Source: Pseudarthrobacter sp. BIM B-2242
GTDB lineage: Bacteria > Actinomycetota > Actinomycetes > Actinomycetales > Micrococcaceae
NCBI RefSeq assembly: GCF_014764445.1
Contig: NZ_CP061721.1
Location: 434,001 to 498,000 of the forward strand
Length of the DNA: 64,000 bases
Reading direction: 5' to 3'
The first letter of the stretch is position 1. Each line of letters opens with the position of its first letter. Positions 1-7,822 of the stretch are shown in pieces. The notes under the pieces were generated by a model, which saw only the letters and a list, made by a program, of their open reading frames with translations, was not told the origin of the DNA and made no database searches. The position numbers were made by a program, and so were the translations under genes.

Positions 1-2
1 TC

Positions 3-257
3 CTGGACCCGGTGGGAGCACATCTTGAACCCGGGGAAATCCTGGTGGCACCGTCCACGGATCCCGGCTGGACCCCGCTGTTCCTCACGGCCGGAGGGCT
101 GGTCATGGAGATGGGCGGGCCCAATTCCCACGGCGCCGTGGTGGCCCGGGAGTACGGCATCCCGGCTGTGGTGGGCGTCCCCGACGCCACGCTGAGGCTC
201 TCCACCGGCCAGCAGATAACGGTCGACGGCGGCGCGGGCACCGTTGTGCCTTCGTAA
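3..257 (+). CDS. PEP-utilising enzyme, mobile (swivelling) domain, 3' end only
   Basis: Only the last ~84 residues lie in the window; the frame is open through the left edge. The fragment carries the phosphohistidine swivel-domain signature of PEP synthase, pyruvate phosphate dikinase and rifampicin phosphotransferase: PGW-TPLF, then GG-NSHGAVVAREYGIPAVVG, with the His of SHG as the predicted phosphocarrier. In these enzymes the domain shuttles phosphate between the nucleotide and PEP/pyruvate (or drug) sites. The tail matches a normal C-terminus, so the gene is truncated by the window, not broken. Which family member it is cannot be decided without the N-terminal domains. Confidence 0.85.
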   Translation: MDPVGAHLEPGEILVAPSTDPGWTPLFLTAGGLVMEMGGPNSHGAVVAREYGIPAVVGVPDATLRLSTGQQITVDGGAGTVVPS

Positions 258-343
258 CCGTTCCGGGACCCCGGGAGGGGTGTGCGCGGCGATCCCCAGG
301 CGTAATCTGAATTCATGGGCTCCAAAGATGAAGCGGGGCTGGC

Positions 344-1582
344 ATGAACCGCGCATGGAAGCGCTGGGTGCCCGCCGCAGCTGTACCCGCACTTATCGCC
401 GCCGGTGTTCTGGTGGGATCCATTCCGGCGCGGGCCGGGGATCCGCTGCCGGAGAAGACCCCGGCGGAGGTCCTCACGCTCCTGGGCCAGCACAATACCA
501 AAACGTTCTCCGGCACCCTGGAGCAGGTTTCGGACCTTGGACTGCCGGAGCTTCCGGCCGCCGGCCCCACGTCCGGCCCCGCCTCAGCGGGCGGCACGGC
601 ATCGATGATCGAGTTCCTGACCGGCGAGCACAGCGCACGGATTTTTATGGACGGTCCTGCAAAGATGCGGGTCCAGGTGATGGACCGGCTGGCTGAACGC
701 GATGTTATCAGGCGCGACCAGGACGTCTGGTTCTACAACTCCAAGGACAACTCCGCCGCCCATCTGACCCTGCCGGCCTTCGCCAACGATCTGCCCCTCG
801 CCGTTCCAGACGCTCCCGGCATGCCGTTGCCTGCGCCTCCGGACCCCGGCACGGTGCCCGCCCCGGACATGAGCAAGCCGGTGCCGCCCACGCCCGAGGA
901 CCTGGCCGCGAAGTTCCTTGCCATGGCTGACAGCTCCACAGCGGTGACTGTCGGCCCCGAGGTGCAGGTGGCCGGGCGCCCGGCGTACAGCCTTGAACTG
1001 GTGCCGCGCACTGACGGGACCCTGCTGGAGAAGGTGGCTATCGCCGTCGACGGCCGGACCGGGATGCCGCTCAGGGTAACGGTGTCGGCGCGGGGCCAGG
1101 CGGAACCGGCATTCAAGGCCGGCTTCACGAGCCTGTCGCTGGAGGCGCCCGACGCGGGCATGTTCAATTTCGTGGCCCCGCCCGGTGCCACGCTCAAGGA
1201 GTTGCAGGTCCCCCCGGCGCCCTACCCGCACGGGATGCCCGCGCATCCTGTAGAGCCGGGAACGGTCACACCGGACCAGATGCCGGCACCGGACCGGATG
1301 CCCGGCTATCACGCGCGCGAGCACGGTGACAAGCCACAGCCGACGGTGACCGGCGAGGGTTGGGAAACGGTGATCGGGTTCCCCGCGCCACCTGACGGCC
1401 AGGGCGCCCGGCTGGCCGAAGCACTACTGAAGGATCCGCTGCTGTCCCAGGCCGCCGTCGCCGTTCCCGGCGGACGGCTCCTGTCCACGTCCCTGGTCAA
1501 CGTCCTGCTGACCGACGACGGCAGGATCTTTGTGGGGATGGTTCCGGCGGACCGGCTGCAGGCCGCCGCCGGCACAGCGTGA
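344..1582 (+). CDS. LolA/MucB-RseB-like secreted protein (DUF2092-type)
   Basis: A 412-residue protein with an N-terminal hydrophobic signal segment (about residues 10-30, ending ARA) and no clear lipobox. The body resembles LolA/RseB-type beta-sheet lipoprotein-carrier folds in actinobacteria: an early T-FSGTLEQVSDLGLP stretch, a central D-VWFYNSKDN segment, then R-AYSLELVPR and the interior VAIAVDGRTGMPLRVTV. A Pro-rich insert lies near residues 150-190 and another near 290-330. The GTGA overlap with the next gene (an ABC ATPase) implies one operon with an exporter. The family assignment is by overall pattern; its precise role is unknown. Confidence 0.7.
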   Translation: MNRAWKRWVPAAAVPALIAAGVLVGSIPARAGDPLPEKTPAEVLTLLGQHNTKTFSGTLEQVSDLGLPELPAAGPTSGPASAGGTASMIEFLTGEHSARIFMDGPAKMRVQVMDRLAERDVIRRDQDVWFYNSKDNSAAHLTLPAFANDLPLAVPDAPGMPLPAPPDPGTVPAPDMSKPVPPTPEDLAAKFLAMADSSTAVTVGPEVQVAGRPAYSLELVPRTDGTLLEKVAIAVDGRTGMPLRVTVSARGQAEPAFKAGFTSLSLEAPDAGMFNFVAPPGATLKELQVPPAPYPHGMPAHPVEPGTVTPDQMPAPDRMPGYHAREHGDKPQPTVTGEGWETVIGFPAPPDGQGARLAEALLKDPLLSQAAVAVPGGRLLSTSLVNVLLTDDGRIFVGMVPADRLQAAAGTA

Positions 1583-2592
1583 CAGCGGCCGGCAGCGTGG
1601 CTGCCGGGCTGAGCATCGAGACCCAGGGCTTGACCAAGCGGTTCGGCCACCAACTGGCGGTGGACAACGTGGACCTGGCCGTACCGCATGGCGCCGTGTT
1701 CGGCTTCCTGGGGCCCAACGGATCCGGCAAGACCACCACCATCCGGATGCTGCTGGGCCTCGCTGCTGCGTCGGCCGGAACGGTCAGCGTCCTGGGCCTG
1801 CCGATGCCGCAGCGGCTGCATGAGGTGCTGCCGCGCGTGGGGGCGCTGGTGGAGGGGCCGGCGTTTTATCCGTTCCTCTCCGGTACCGCGAACCTGCACC
1901 GGCTCGACGCCGCCAGCCGGCACGGAACGCCGGGCACGCGCAAGGCCCGGGTGGCTGCGGCGCTTGAGCGGGTCGGGCTGTCGCATGCCGGCGGCAAGCG
2001 CGTGCACGCCTACTCGCTGGGCATGAAGCAGCGGCTGGGCATCGCCAACGCGCTGCTCTCGCCGCGGGATCTGCTGGTCCTGGATGAGCCCACCAATGGT
2101 CTTGACCCGCAGGGCACGCGCGAGGTGCGGAGCCTGGTCCGCTCGCTGGCCGCCGACGGTGCCACCGTCTTCGTCTCCAGCCACCTGCTGGCGGAGGTGG
2201 AACAGATCTGCACACACGCAGCGATCATGAGCGCGGGCAGGCTGGTGGCGCAGGGGCCGCTGGCGGAGCTCCGGCAGGCCGGCGGCACACGGATCCGCCT
2301 CTTAACGCCCGACGCCGGCACAGCCTGTGATGTCCTGCTGCGGTTGGGCATGGCCCCGGAAAGAGGCAACGGCCGGGCCGGAAGCGATGAGGCCGGTATG
2401 CCTGGCGTTGACGGCGATGTGGTCACCGCGGGTGCGGCTGCTGCGGCCCGGCCGGATTTGCCGGCACCGGAAGACGTCGTCGCTGAACTCGTGGCCGCAG
2501 GCGTGCGGGTCCGCGGATTCTCGGTGGAACGGGAAAGCCTCGAGGAGCGGTTTGTTGCCCTGACGGGGGAGGGGTTTGACGTTGCCCAGTGA
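1579..2592 (+). CDS. ABC transporter ATP-binding protein (exporter type)
   Basis: A 337-residue cytoplasmic nucleotide-binding subunit. Walker A is GPNGSGKT (residues 45-52), the signature region is YSLGMKQRLGIANALL, and Walker B is LLVLDEPTNGLDPQG, followed by the switch His in SSHLLAEV. This is the CcmA/NatA-like subclass that powers ABC-2 exporters. The GTG start overlaps the upstream stop by 4 nt (GTGA), so translation is probably coupled. The C-terminal ~100 residues contain a Gly/Ala-rich insert of a kind common in this subclass. Substrate unknown; it should pair with the permease that follows. Confidence 0.92.
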   Translation: MTAAGSVAAGLSIETQGLTKRFGHQLAVDNVDLAVPHGAVFGFLGPNGSGKTTTIRMLLGLAAASAGTVSVLGLPMPQRLHEVLPRVGALVEGPAFYPFLSGTANLHRLDAASRHGTPGTRKARVAAALERVGLSHAGGKRVHAYSLGMKQRLGIANALLSPRDLLVLDEPTNGLDPQGTREVRSLVRSLAADGATVFVSSHLLAEVEQICTHAAIMSAGRLVAQGPLAELRQAGGTRIRLLTPDAGTACDVLLRLGMAPERGNGRAGSDEAGMPGVDGDVVTAGAAAAARPDLPAPEDVVAELVAAGVRVRGFSVERESLEERFVALTGEGFDVAQ

Positions 2593-3457
2593 TTCTGCTG
2601 ACGCTCTCAGCATTCCGACTGCCCGCAGCGCCCCTGCGGGAGGGTCCAGCCTGTCCCTCCTGGCATCAGAACTGAAGACTCTTTTCCGGCGCCGCCGGAC
2701 CGTGGCCATGCTGGTAGCCCTGGCCGCAATCCCGGTGCTGATCGCCGTCGCGGTCCGGCTCTCCTCAACCGTTCCGCCCGGACGCGGACCGGCATTCCTG
2801 GACCGGATCACCCAGAACGGGCTGTTTGTGGCCGTCACGGCGATGCTGGTGTCCGTGCCCCTGTTCCTGCCCCTCACTATCGGTGTGGTGGCGGGCGATA
2901 CCATCGCGGGCGAGGCCAGCCTGGGCACCCTGCGGTATTTGCTGGTGGCACCAGCCGGGCGTGTCAGGCTGCTGCTGGTCAAGTACGCCGGTGCGCTGGC
3001 CTTCTGCCTGGCCGCCCCAGTCACGGTGGCCCTGGCCGGAGCCGCGATCGGAGCGTCATTGTTCCCGATCGGCCCGGTGACGCTCCTCTCCGGCGATGTG
3101 GTGCAACCACCCGAGGCAGCCCTGAGGCTGCTCCTCATCGCGGCGTACCTGGCGGTTTCCCTTGCCGGGTTGTCGGCGATCGGTTTGTTCCTGTCCACGC
3201 TGACGGTGGTGCCCGTCGGTGCCATGGCGGCCACGGTGGTGGTTTCCGTGGCATCGCAGATCGCAGGCGAACTGCCCCAGCTGGAGTGGCTGCATCCCTG
3301 GCTTTTTACCCACTACTGGTTCGGGTTCGCCGATGTCCTGCGCCAGCCGGTGCTGTGGGACTCCTTCGCCAGCAACGCCCTGCTGCAGGCCGCCTACATA
3401 GCTGTGTTCGGGGCGCTGGCGTACGGCCGGTTCGTCACCAAGGACGTCCTGTCCTGA
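2582..3457 (+). CDS. ABC transporter permease (ABC-2 type)
   Basis: An integral membrane subunit of about 291 residues with six or so predicted membrane segments and the ABC-2 pattern GDTIAGEASLGTLRYLLVAPAGR, typical of exporters related to NatB/CcmB. It overlaps the ATPase gene by 11 nt. Two TTG codons could start it, at 2576 and 2582. The purine-rich stretch at about 2567-2574 is too close to the first and well spaced for the second, so 2582 is preferred. Together with the two upstream genes it forms a three-gene exporter operon. Substrate not deducible. Confidence 0.88.
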   Translation: MPSDSADALSIPTARSAPAGGSSLSLLASELKTLFRRRRTVAMLVALAAIPVLIAVAVRLSSTVPPGRGPAFLDRITQNGLFVAVTAMLVSVPLFLPLTIGVVAGDTIAGEASLGTLRYLLVAPAGRVRLLLVKYAGALAFCLAAPVTVALAGAAIGASLFPIGPVTLLSGDVVQPPEAALRLLLIAAYLAVSLAGLSAIGLFLSTLTVVPVGAMAATVVVSVASQIAGELPQLEWLHPWLFTHYWFGFADVLRQPVLWDSFASNALLQAAYIAVFGALAYGRFVTKDVLS

Positions 3458-3505
3458 CAGCCCCTGTTGCTGGCGCTGCCCGCCGGAGCTGTGGGTGCGT
3501 CTGTC

Positions 3506-3529
3506 TGTGGTGACCATTGTGGTGACCAT
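3506..3529 (+). repeat. Tandem 12-bp direct repeat
   Basis: Two exact, adjacent copies of TGTGGTGACCAT occupy 3506-3517 and 3518-3529. They lie between the ABC permease stop and the terC riboswitch leader, and a small GTGAA/TTCAC hairpin (3541-3556) follows. The repeat could be an activator or repressor site for the terC promoter, but no protein is identified. Confidence 0.5.
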
Positions 3530-3564
3530 TGCCGCAACAGGTGAAATGTGCTTCACTATTTTTC

Positions 3565-3666
3565 ACGGAGGGGAGTATCCCCTGATTGTTCCGTCGTCAG
3601 TCCGGCCGTCCCTGTACGGCCCGGCGGGACAGGGCACCTGTTTGGGCGGCCGGGAAAGACCTCCAG
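3565..3666 (+). promoter_or_regulatory. yybP-ykoY (Mn2+) riboswitch upstream of terC
   Basis: The leader shows the hallmarks of the manganese-sensing yybP-ykoY class. The conserved 5' loop GGGGAGTA is at 3570-3577. The 3' partner GGGAAAGACC is at 3652-3661. A closing P1 helix GGAGG (3567-3571)/CCTCC (3660-3664) joins them, with a CGTCGTCAG internal element at about 3592-3600. The gene it precedes, a TerC protein, is the classic member of this regulon. Downstream, CCAGT (3663-3667) can pair with ACTGG (3678-3682). That stem competes with P1 and buries the GGAAG ribosome site (3681-3685), which suggests a translational ON switch. The mechanism is inferred. Confidence 0.87.
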
Positions 3667-3697
3667 TTGGTTTACTGACTGGAAGTGGGTTTGCCTG

Positions 3698-4798
3698 ATG
3701 AATGTTCCCCTTTGGGCCTGGTTGGCTGTCCTCGGCATCATTGTCCTGATGCTTGCCGTGGACTTGTTCGCGCACCGCAGGGCACACGTCATCGGCGTCC
3801 GGGAAGCGGCGGTGTGGTCCGCGGTCTGGGTAGCCTTCGGGACTGGTTTTGGTGCCCTGGTGTGGCAGCTCTACGGGGCGGAGTTTGGTCAACAGTATTT
3901 CGCCGGGTACCTGATCGAGAAGTCCCTCGCGGTGGACAACGTGTTCGTCTGGGCCATCATTTTCACGTACTTCGCGGTTCCCAGGGAGTACCAGCACCGG
4001 GTGCTGTTCTTCGGTGTGCTGGGGGCGCTCATCTTTCGCGGCGGGTTCATCGCGGCAGGGTCAGCGATCATCGCCAGCGCTGGATGGGTGCTCTACCTGT
4101 TCGCGGCATTCCTGCTGATCACCGGCTACCGCATGATCCGGCACCGTAACGAGCATCTGGACCCGGAGAAGTCCAAGACCTTGGCCTTCTTCCGGAACAC
4201 GGTGCCCATGACCAACGACTTCCATGGCCAGAGGTTCCTTATCCGCAAGAAGGGGGTCGTGCTTGCCACCCCGTTGCTGGCGGTCCTGGTGGTGGTTGAG
4301 GTCACGGACATCATTTTCGCCGTGGACTCCATCCCGGCGATCTTCGCCGTCACTGATGAAGTCTTCCTGGTCTTTACGGCCAACGCCTTCGCCATCCTCG
4401 GGCTCCGCGCCATGTACTTCCTGCTCGCAGACCTGATCCACCGGTTCATCTACCTCAAGATCGGGCTCGCACTCGTCCTTATCTGGGTCGGCGTCAAAAT
4501 GCTCCTTAAGATCGATATCTACTACATCCCCACACCCCTTTCGCTCGCCGTCATTGCCACCATCCTGGGTGTATCGATCGCGATGAGCCTGTGGGCCACC
4601 CGCGGGCAGGGGCGACGGAAACTCCCCACTCCAGCAAAGCCGCCCTTCGGAATCGCCGCGGCCCAGGACCTGGAGGCGCTGGAACCGCTGTTGCGGAACC
4701 GTCGTTACGCAGCACCCACGAGGAAGGAGCAGCTTTCGGCGGGTCGACAGGAGGGCTCGGACACCAGTTTGCGCCCAACCAGCGAAGGACACGAATGA
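3698..4798 (+). CDS. TerC family membrane protein, probable Mn2+ exporter
   Basis: A 366-residue polytopic protein. The start is the ATG at 3698: a GGAAG ribosome site sits 12 nt ahead, the protein then begins with a transmembrane helix, and any upstream in-frame start would translate the riboswitch. TerC hallmarks are present: SLAVDNVFVWAIIFTYFAVP with its membrane Asp, the VEVTDIIFAVDSIPAIFAVT repeat and NAFAILGLRAMYFLL. TerC proteins linked to yybP-ykoY switches act in manganese efflux or metallation of exported proteins, which fits here. The last ~70 residues are a hydrophilic cytoplasmic tail. It overlaps the next gene by ATGA. Confidence 0.93.
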   Translation: MNVPLWAWLAVLGIIVLMLAVDLFAHRRAHVIGVREAAVWSAVWVAFGTGFGALVWQLYGAEFGQQYFAGYLIEKSLAVDNVFVWAIIFTYFAVPREYQHRVLFFGVLGALIFRGGFIAAGSAIIASAGWVLYLFAAFLLITGYRMIRHRNEHLDPEKSKTLAFFRNTVPMTNDFHGQRFLIRKKGVVLATPLLAVLVVVEVTDIIFAVDSIPAIFAVTDEVFLVFTANAFAILGLRAMYFLLADLIHRFIYLKIGLALVLIWVGVKMLLKIDIYYIPTPLSLAVIATILGVSIAMSLWATRGQGRRKLPTPAKPPFGIAAAQDLEALEPLLRNRRYAAPTRKEQLSAGRQEGSDTSLRPTSEGHE

Positions 4799-5178
4799 GT
4801 GGGGATGCGCTCGGTTCCCCCATGAATCACGACGAAACATTGCGTGCGTCCGGGCCCGGAGGCCGGCAGCGCGGCTGGACCTTTCTGACGAACCATGGGC
4901 ACGTCCTGCTCGCAGTCGCTACCGACCCCGGCATCCGGATCGCGGAGATCGCTGATCGTGTTGGTATCACGCCGCGGGCGGCCCTTCAGATACTCAAAGA
5001 CCTTGAAAGCGCAGGCTATCTGCACCGTACCCGGGTGGGGCGCCGGACCCACTACGCGATTGAACCCCACCAGCACTTCCGCCACCCGGCCACCTCAGCA
5101 CAAGAAATTGACGGGCTGATCCGCCTGTTTACGCAACCTGCTCCAACAGACCAGGAGAAGCCCGAGGAAGTTTCCTAA
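4795..5178 (+). CDS. Winged helix-turn-helix regulator (ArsR/MarR-like)
   Basis: A 127-residue protein starting at the ATG that overlaps the terC stop (ATGA) and is preceded by GAAGGA. Residues ~25-95 form a winged helix: an alanine-rich helix, GIRIAEIADRVGITPRAALQILKDLESAGYL (helix-turn-helix), then a basic wing RTRVGRRTHYAIEP. No metal-binding cysteines are visible. Coupling to terC suggests co-expression under the manganese riboswitch and possibly feedback on metal genes, but its targets are unknown. An in-frame ATG at 4822 is an alternative start. Confidence 0.8.
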   Translation: MSGDALGSPMNHDETLRASGPGGRQRGWTFLTNHGHVLLAVATDPGIRIAEIADRVGITPRAALQILKDLESAGYLHRTRVGRRTHYAIEPHQHFRHPATSAQEIDGLIRLFTQPAPTDQEKPEEVS

Positions 5179-5250
5179 AAGCAAGTCATCCAACATCCGC
5201 CGACACCGGTGTGTCGCTGACCTGAGCTGCTTCCGGCGGGCAGGCGCCGT

Positions 5251-6669
5251 TTAGTAGCGGGCAGCGTAGGGGTGGAGCTGCATTCCGGCCATCCGGCTCA
5301 GCTGCGTGACGCCGATACCCTCATCCGGGTTCAGGGCCTGCACCACTTGTCCGTTGCCCAGGTAAATGGCGACGTGATAGAAACCGGGGGCCGAACCCCA
5401 CACCAGCAGGTCGCCGCGCCGGGCCTGGGAGATGGGCACATGCAGCGGAGCGGCGGCGTACTGCTGGGCAGCGGTCCGGGGCAGGTACTTGCCGGCCGCG
5501 GCAAAGGCAGTCTGAACCAGGCCCGAGCAGTCAAAGCCGCTGGGCCCTGTGCCGCCGTATTGGTAGAAGTACGGCGATCCCGCTTTGGATAAGGCGACGG
5601 AAATAGCTGTTTCGTAGTTTCCGCCCGGCGCTGGTGCAGGTACCGGAGCGGGAGCCGGGGCTGGCGCAGGCGCGGGTGCCGGAGCCGGGGCCGGGGCTGG
5701 CGCGGGCGCGGGCGCCGGAGCCGGGGCAGGCACGGGTGCCGGAGCAGGAGCGGGCGCAGGCACGGGTGCCGGAGCAGGAGCGGGCGCAGGAGCCTGTGGT
5801 GCAGGCGCGGCCGGTGACGCGGGGGCGGCAGCAGACTGGCCGGATGCGGTCCGTTCGGCGGCCGCGGTGATTGACGCGAGCCTGGCCTCTTCGCGCTGCC
5901 GGTCGAGTTCATCCACCCGCGCCGTTTCCATCACAACGGTGGTGTTCCTCAGCTGCGCCAGCTGGTCCACCAGGACGGTCCGTTGTGCTTTCGCGTCGGC
6001 AACGGCCTGGATCTGGGCTGCATTGGCCTCTTCAGCCTGGGCCTTGCGGGCTTCGGCTGTTCTGGCGGCGTTGTCGGCAGCGCGGTTGGCGTCCTGGGCC
6101 GAGGCGGTCAGCGACTGCGCTGCGGCGGCTGCTGTCTCCGCGGATTCGAAGGCCCGGCTGCGGCTGGCCGAAAGGGCCTGCAGCGTGGCGGCCTGCTGCA
6201 GCGCTTCCCCGTTGCCGCTGACGAACGTGGTCAGCGTCGGGTTAAGGCCGCCGTTGCGGTACAGGTCGCCGGCAAGCTGGCCTACCTGCTTCCGGGTCCT
6301 GTCCTGCGCCTTCGTCGCCGCCTCGGCCCTGGCTCTGGCCACGTCGGCCGCGCCCCGACGGTCCTGTAGTTCCACCAGGGCCTCGCTGTAGGCGTTGTTT
6401 GCCTGCAGGGACAAGGCAAAAGTAGCTTGCTGGGCGGCTGCAGCGTCCGCCAGGAGCCGTTCGATGGCGGTGACCTGATCCGCCGTCGCGCTTTCAGTGG
6501 ACTGTGCCGCCGCAATGTCTTCCGCGGACGGGACCTCCGGTGCAGCAGGACGCTGGACGGTCAGAGGTGCAGGCGTGGGCGATGCCTGGGCAGGAAAAGC
6601 GAGGGTTCCGGACAATACAACGGCGGTACACAGCACGGCGGCCTTCAGGCCGGATCCGGACAAACCCAT
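5251..6669 (-). CDS. Secreted NlpC/P60 peptidoglycan endopeptidase with coiled coil and Ala-Pro linker
   Basis: A 472-residue exported enzyme. The order is: signal peptide (about 1-29, ending AQAS), a long Ala/Gln-rich coiled-coil region (~45-270) like RipA/CwlO-type hydrolases, an Ala-Pro-Val repeat linker (~280-345), and a C-terminal NlpC/P60 domain. The nucleophile is Cys381 in FDCSGLV, the base is His432 in FYHVAIYLG, and a polar Asn is near 447. The coiled coil probably positions the domain at the divisome or FtsEX-like partners, as in relatives. The start has a GAGG ribosome site 8 nt ahead that lies inside a leader hairpin. Confidence 0.93.
   Translation of the reverse strand: MGLSGSGLKAAVLCTAVVLSGTLAFPAQASPTPAPLTVQRPAAPEVPSAEDIAAAQSTESATADQVTAIERLLADAAAAQQATFALSLQANNAYSEALVELQDRRGAADVARARAEAATKAQDRTRKQVGQLAGDLYRNGGLNPTLTTFVSGNGEALQQAATLQALSASRSRAFESAETAAAAAQSLTASAQDANRAADNAARTAEARKAQAEEANAAQIQAVADAKAQRTVLVDQLAQLRNTTVVMETARVDELDRQREEARLASITAAAERTASGQSAAAPASPAAPAPQAPAPAPAPAPVPAPAPAPAPVPAPAPAPAPAPAPAPAPAPAPAPAPAPAPVPAPAPGGNYETAISVALSKAGSPYFYQYGGTGPSGFDCSGLVQTAFAAAGKYLPRTAAQQYAAAPLHVPISQARRGDLLVWGSAPGFYHVAIYLGNGQVVQALNPDEGIGVTQLSRMAGMQLHPYAARY
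5731..5790 (-). repeat. Perfect 30-bp tandem duplication in the Ala-Pro linker
   Basis: Positions 5731-5760 and 5761-5790 are identical 30-mers, each encoding ten residues of the alternating Ala-Pro linker. The wider stretch 5634-5800 is a degenerate GC-rich repeat of the same kind. Exact identity, without synonymous drift, points to a recent slippage expansion. Confidence 0.9.
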
Positions 6670-6676
6670 TCGCAGA

Positions 6677-6709
6677 ACCTCGCAGGACAGTCAGGCTGGG
6701 GAGCGAGGT
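6677..6709 (-). promoter_or_regulatory. Leader hairpin sequestering the NlpC/P60 ribosome site
   Basis: Just ahead of the NlpC/P60 start, ACCTCGC and GCGAGGT (6703-6709 and 6677-6683) form a perfect 7-bp stem with a 19-nt loop. The 3' strand contains the GAGG Shine-Dalgarno (6678-6681), 8 nt before ATG. A second stem (CTGCTG/CAGCAG) lies about 40 nt upstream. The layout suits translational control, but no known riboswitch class is recognised. Confidence 0.5.
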
Positions 6710-6891
6710 CTGGTGGCGGCACGAAAGGCCCCTCTGCTGATCGCCCAGCAGTCCGAGGCTACGTGACACCCTGCGCATTAGCAACACTGGTCACATCAAT
6801 AACATAAACAACACGAGCTGGATTCCGTCATATCGGTACCGGCGTGTCGCAGAGTTGCTGGCGGTCCGCCTGTCCGCACTACCGCCGGTCC

Positions 6892-7812
6892 TCAGGCGTG
6901 CTGGGCTGATTCGTGTTCGGAATGGCTGGCCGGCTCGAGCTGGAACGTGCAGTGCTCGGTGTCGAAATGGGAGCCCAGGCAGGCCGTGAGCTTGTCCAGC
7001 AACTGGTCGGCGCCCCGGGCGTTCAGGACACCGTCCTCCACCACCACGTGGGCAGAAAACACGGGCACCCCCGAGGTGATGGTCCAGATGTGGATGTCGT
7101 GGACGTCAACCACGCCGTCGACGCTGAGGATGTGCTCACGGATCATCTGCACTTCCACGCCCTTGGGGGTTGCCTCCAGCAGGACGTCCACCACGTCGCG
7201 CAGCAGGTTCCATGCCCGCGGCAGGATCATCAGCGCAATCAGGACCGACGCGATGGTATCGGCGGCCTGGTAGCCGGTGAACATGATGACCAGGGCCGCG
7301 GCGATCACGGCGAACGATCCCAGCAGGTCGCCGAGCACTTCAAGGTAGGCGCCGCGGACGTTGAGGCTGTCGTGGTGTGCGCCGTGCAGGATCAGCAACG
7401 ACACCAGGTTGGCAACGGCGCCCAGGATTGCGGCGAAGAGCATGATGTCGGTCTGGACTTCCGGGGTGGAGCCGATCCGCCGGATGGCCTCCGTGAAGAT
7501 GACCACCGAAATGACAATCAGGATCAGCGCGTTGGCCAGGGCGGCCAGTACTTCAGCCCGCTGGTAGCCGTAGGTCCGCTGGTCGCTCGCGGGCCTGCCC
7601 GCGATCCAGGCGGCCAGGAGCGCGATTGTGACACCTGCCGCATCGGAGAGCATGTGGCCGGCATCCGCCAGCAGGGCCAGCGAGCCTGAGAGTGCCGCAC
7701 CCACCACCTGGACCAGGACCACGGCCAGTGTGATGGCAAGGACGGCGATGAGGCGCTTGCGGTGGCGGCCCGTGGCGGTGATGCCGTGGGTGTGGCTGTG
7801 GTCGTGTCCCAT
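6892..7812 (-). CDS. CDF-family divalent metal exporter (Zn2+ type)
   Basis: A 306-residue cation diffusion facilitator. The ATG at 7812 is chosen because it gives a His-rich N-terminus (GHDHSHTHG) directly before the first membrane helix. Six membrane segments carry the two metal-site signatures: LADAGHMLSDAAG in helix 2 (H-xxx-D) and YLEVLGDLLGS in helix 5 (D/E-type). A cytoplasmic C-terminal ferredoxin-like domain includes VHDIHIWTITSG. The family exchanges cytosolic Zn2+ (or Co2+/Fe2+) for protons. It lies 10 bp after the metallopeptidase gene and is probably co-transcribed with it. Confidence 0.93.
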   Translation of the reverse strand: MGHDHSHTHGITATGRHRKRLIAVLAITLAVVLVQVVGAALSGSLALLADAGHMLSDAAGVTIALLAAWIAGRPASDQRTYGYQRAEVLAALANALILIVISVVIFTEAIRRIGSTPEVQTDIMLFAAILGAVANLVSLLILHGAHHDSLNVRGAYLEVLGDLLGSFAVIAAALVIMFTGYQAADTIASVLIALMILPRAWNLLRDVVDVLLEATPKGVEVQMIREHILSVDGVVDVHDIHIWTITSGVPVFSAHVVVEDGVLNARGADQLLDKLTACLGSHFDTEHCTFQLEPASHSEHESAQHA

Positions 7813-7822
7813 GGCTACAAGG

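Noticed and set aside
3548..3697. Upstream in-frame extension of terC
   Set aside because: The extra residues would be encoded by the riboswitch aptamer and lack a membrane or export pattern. The true start is 3698, with its own ribosome site.
5200..5217. CGACAC/GTGTCG hairpin between the winged-helix gene and NlpC/P60 gene as terminator
   Set aside because: Six-bp stem without a T-tract on either strand, too weak to call.
6670..6890. c-di-AMP (ydaO) riboswitch before the NlpC/P60 gene
   Set aside because: No GGGGAACC core or other ydaO consensus was found on the minus strand, although the gene type is a common target.
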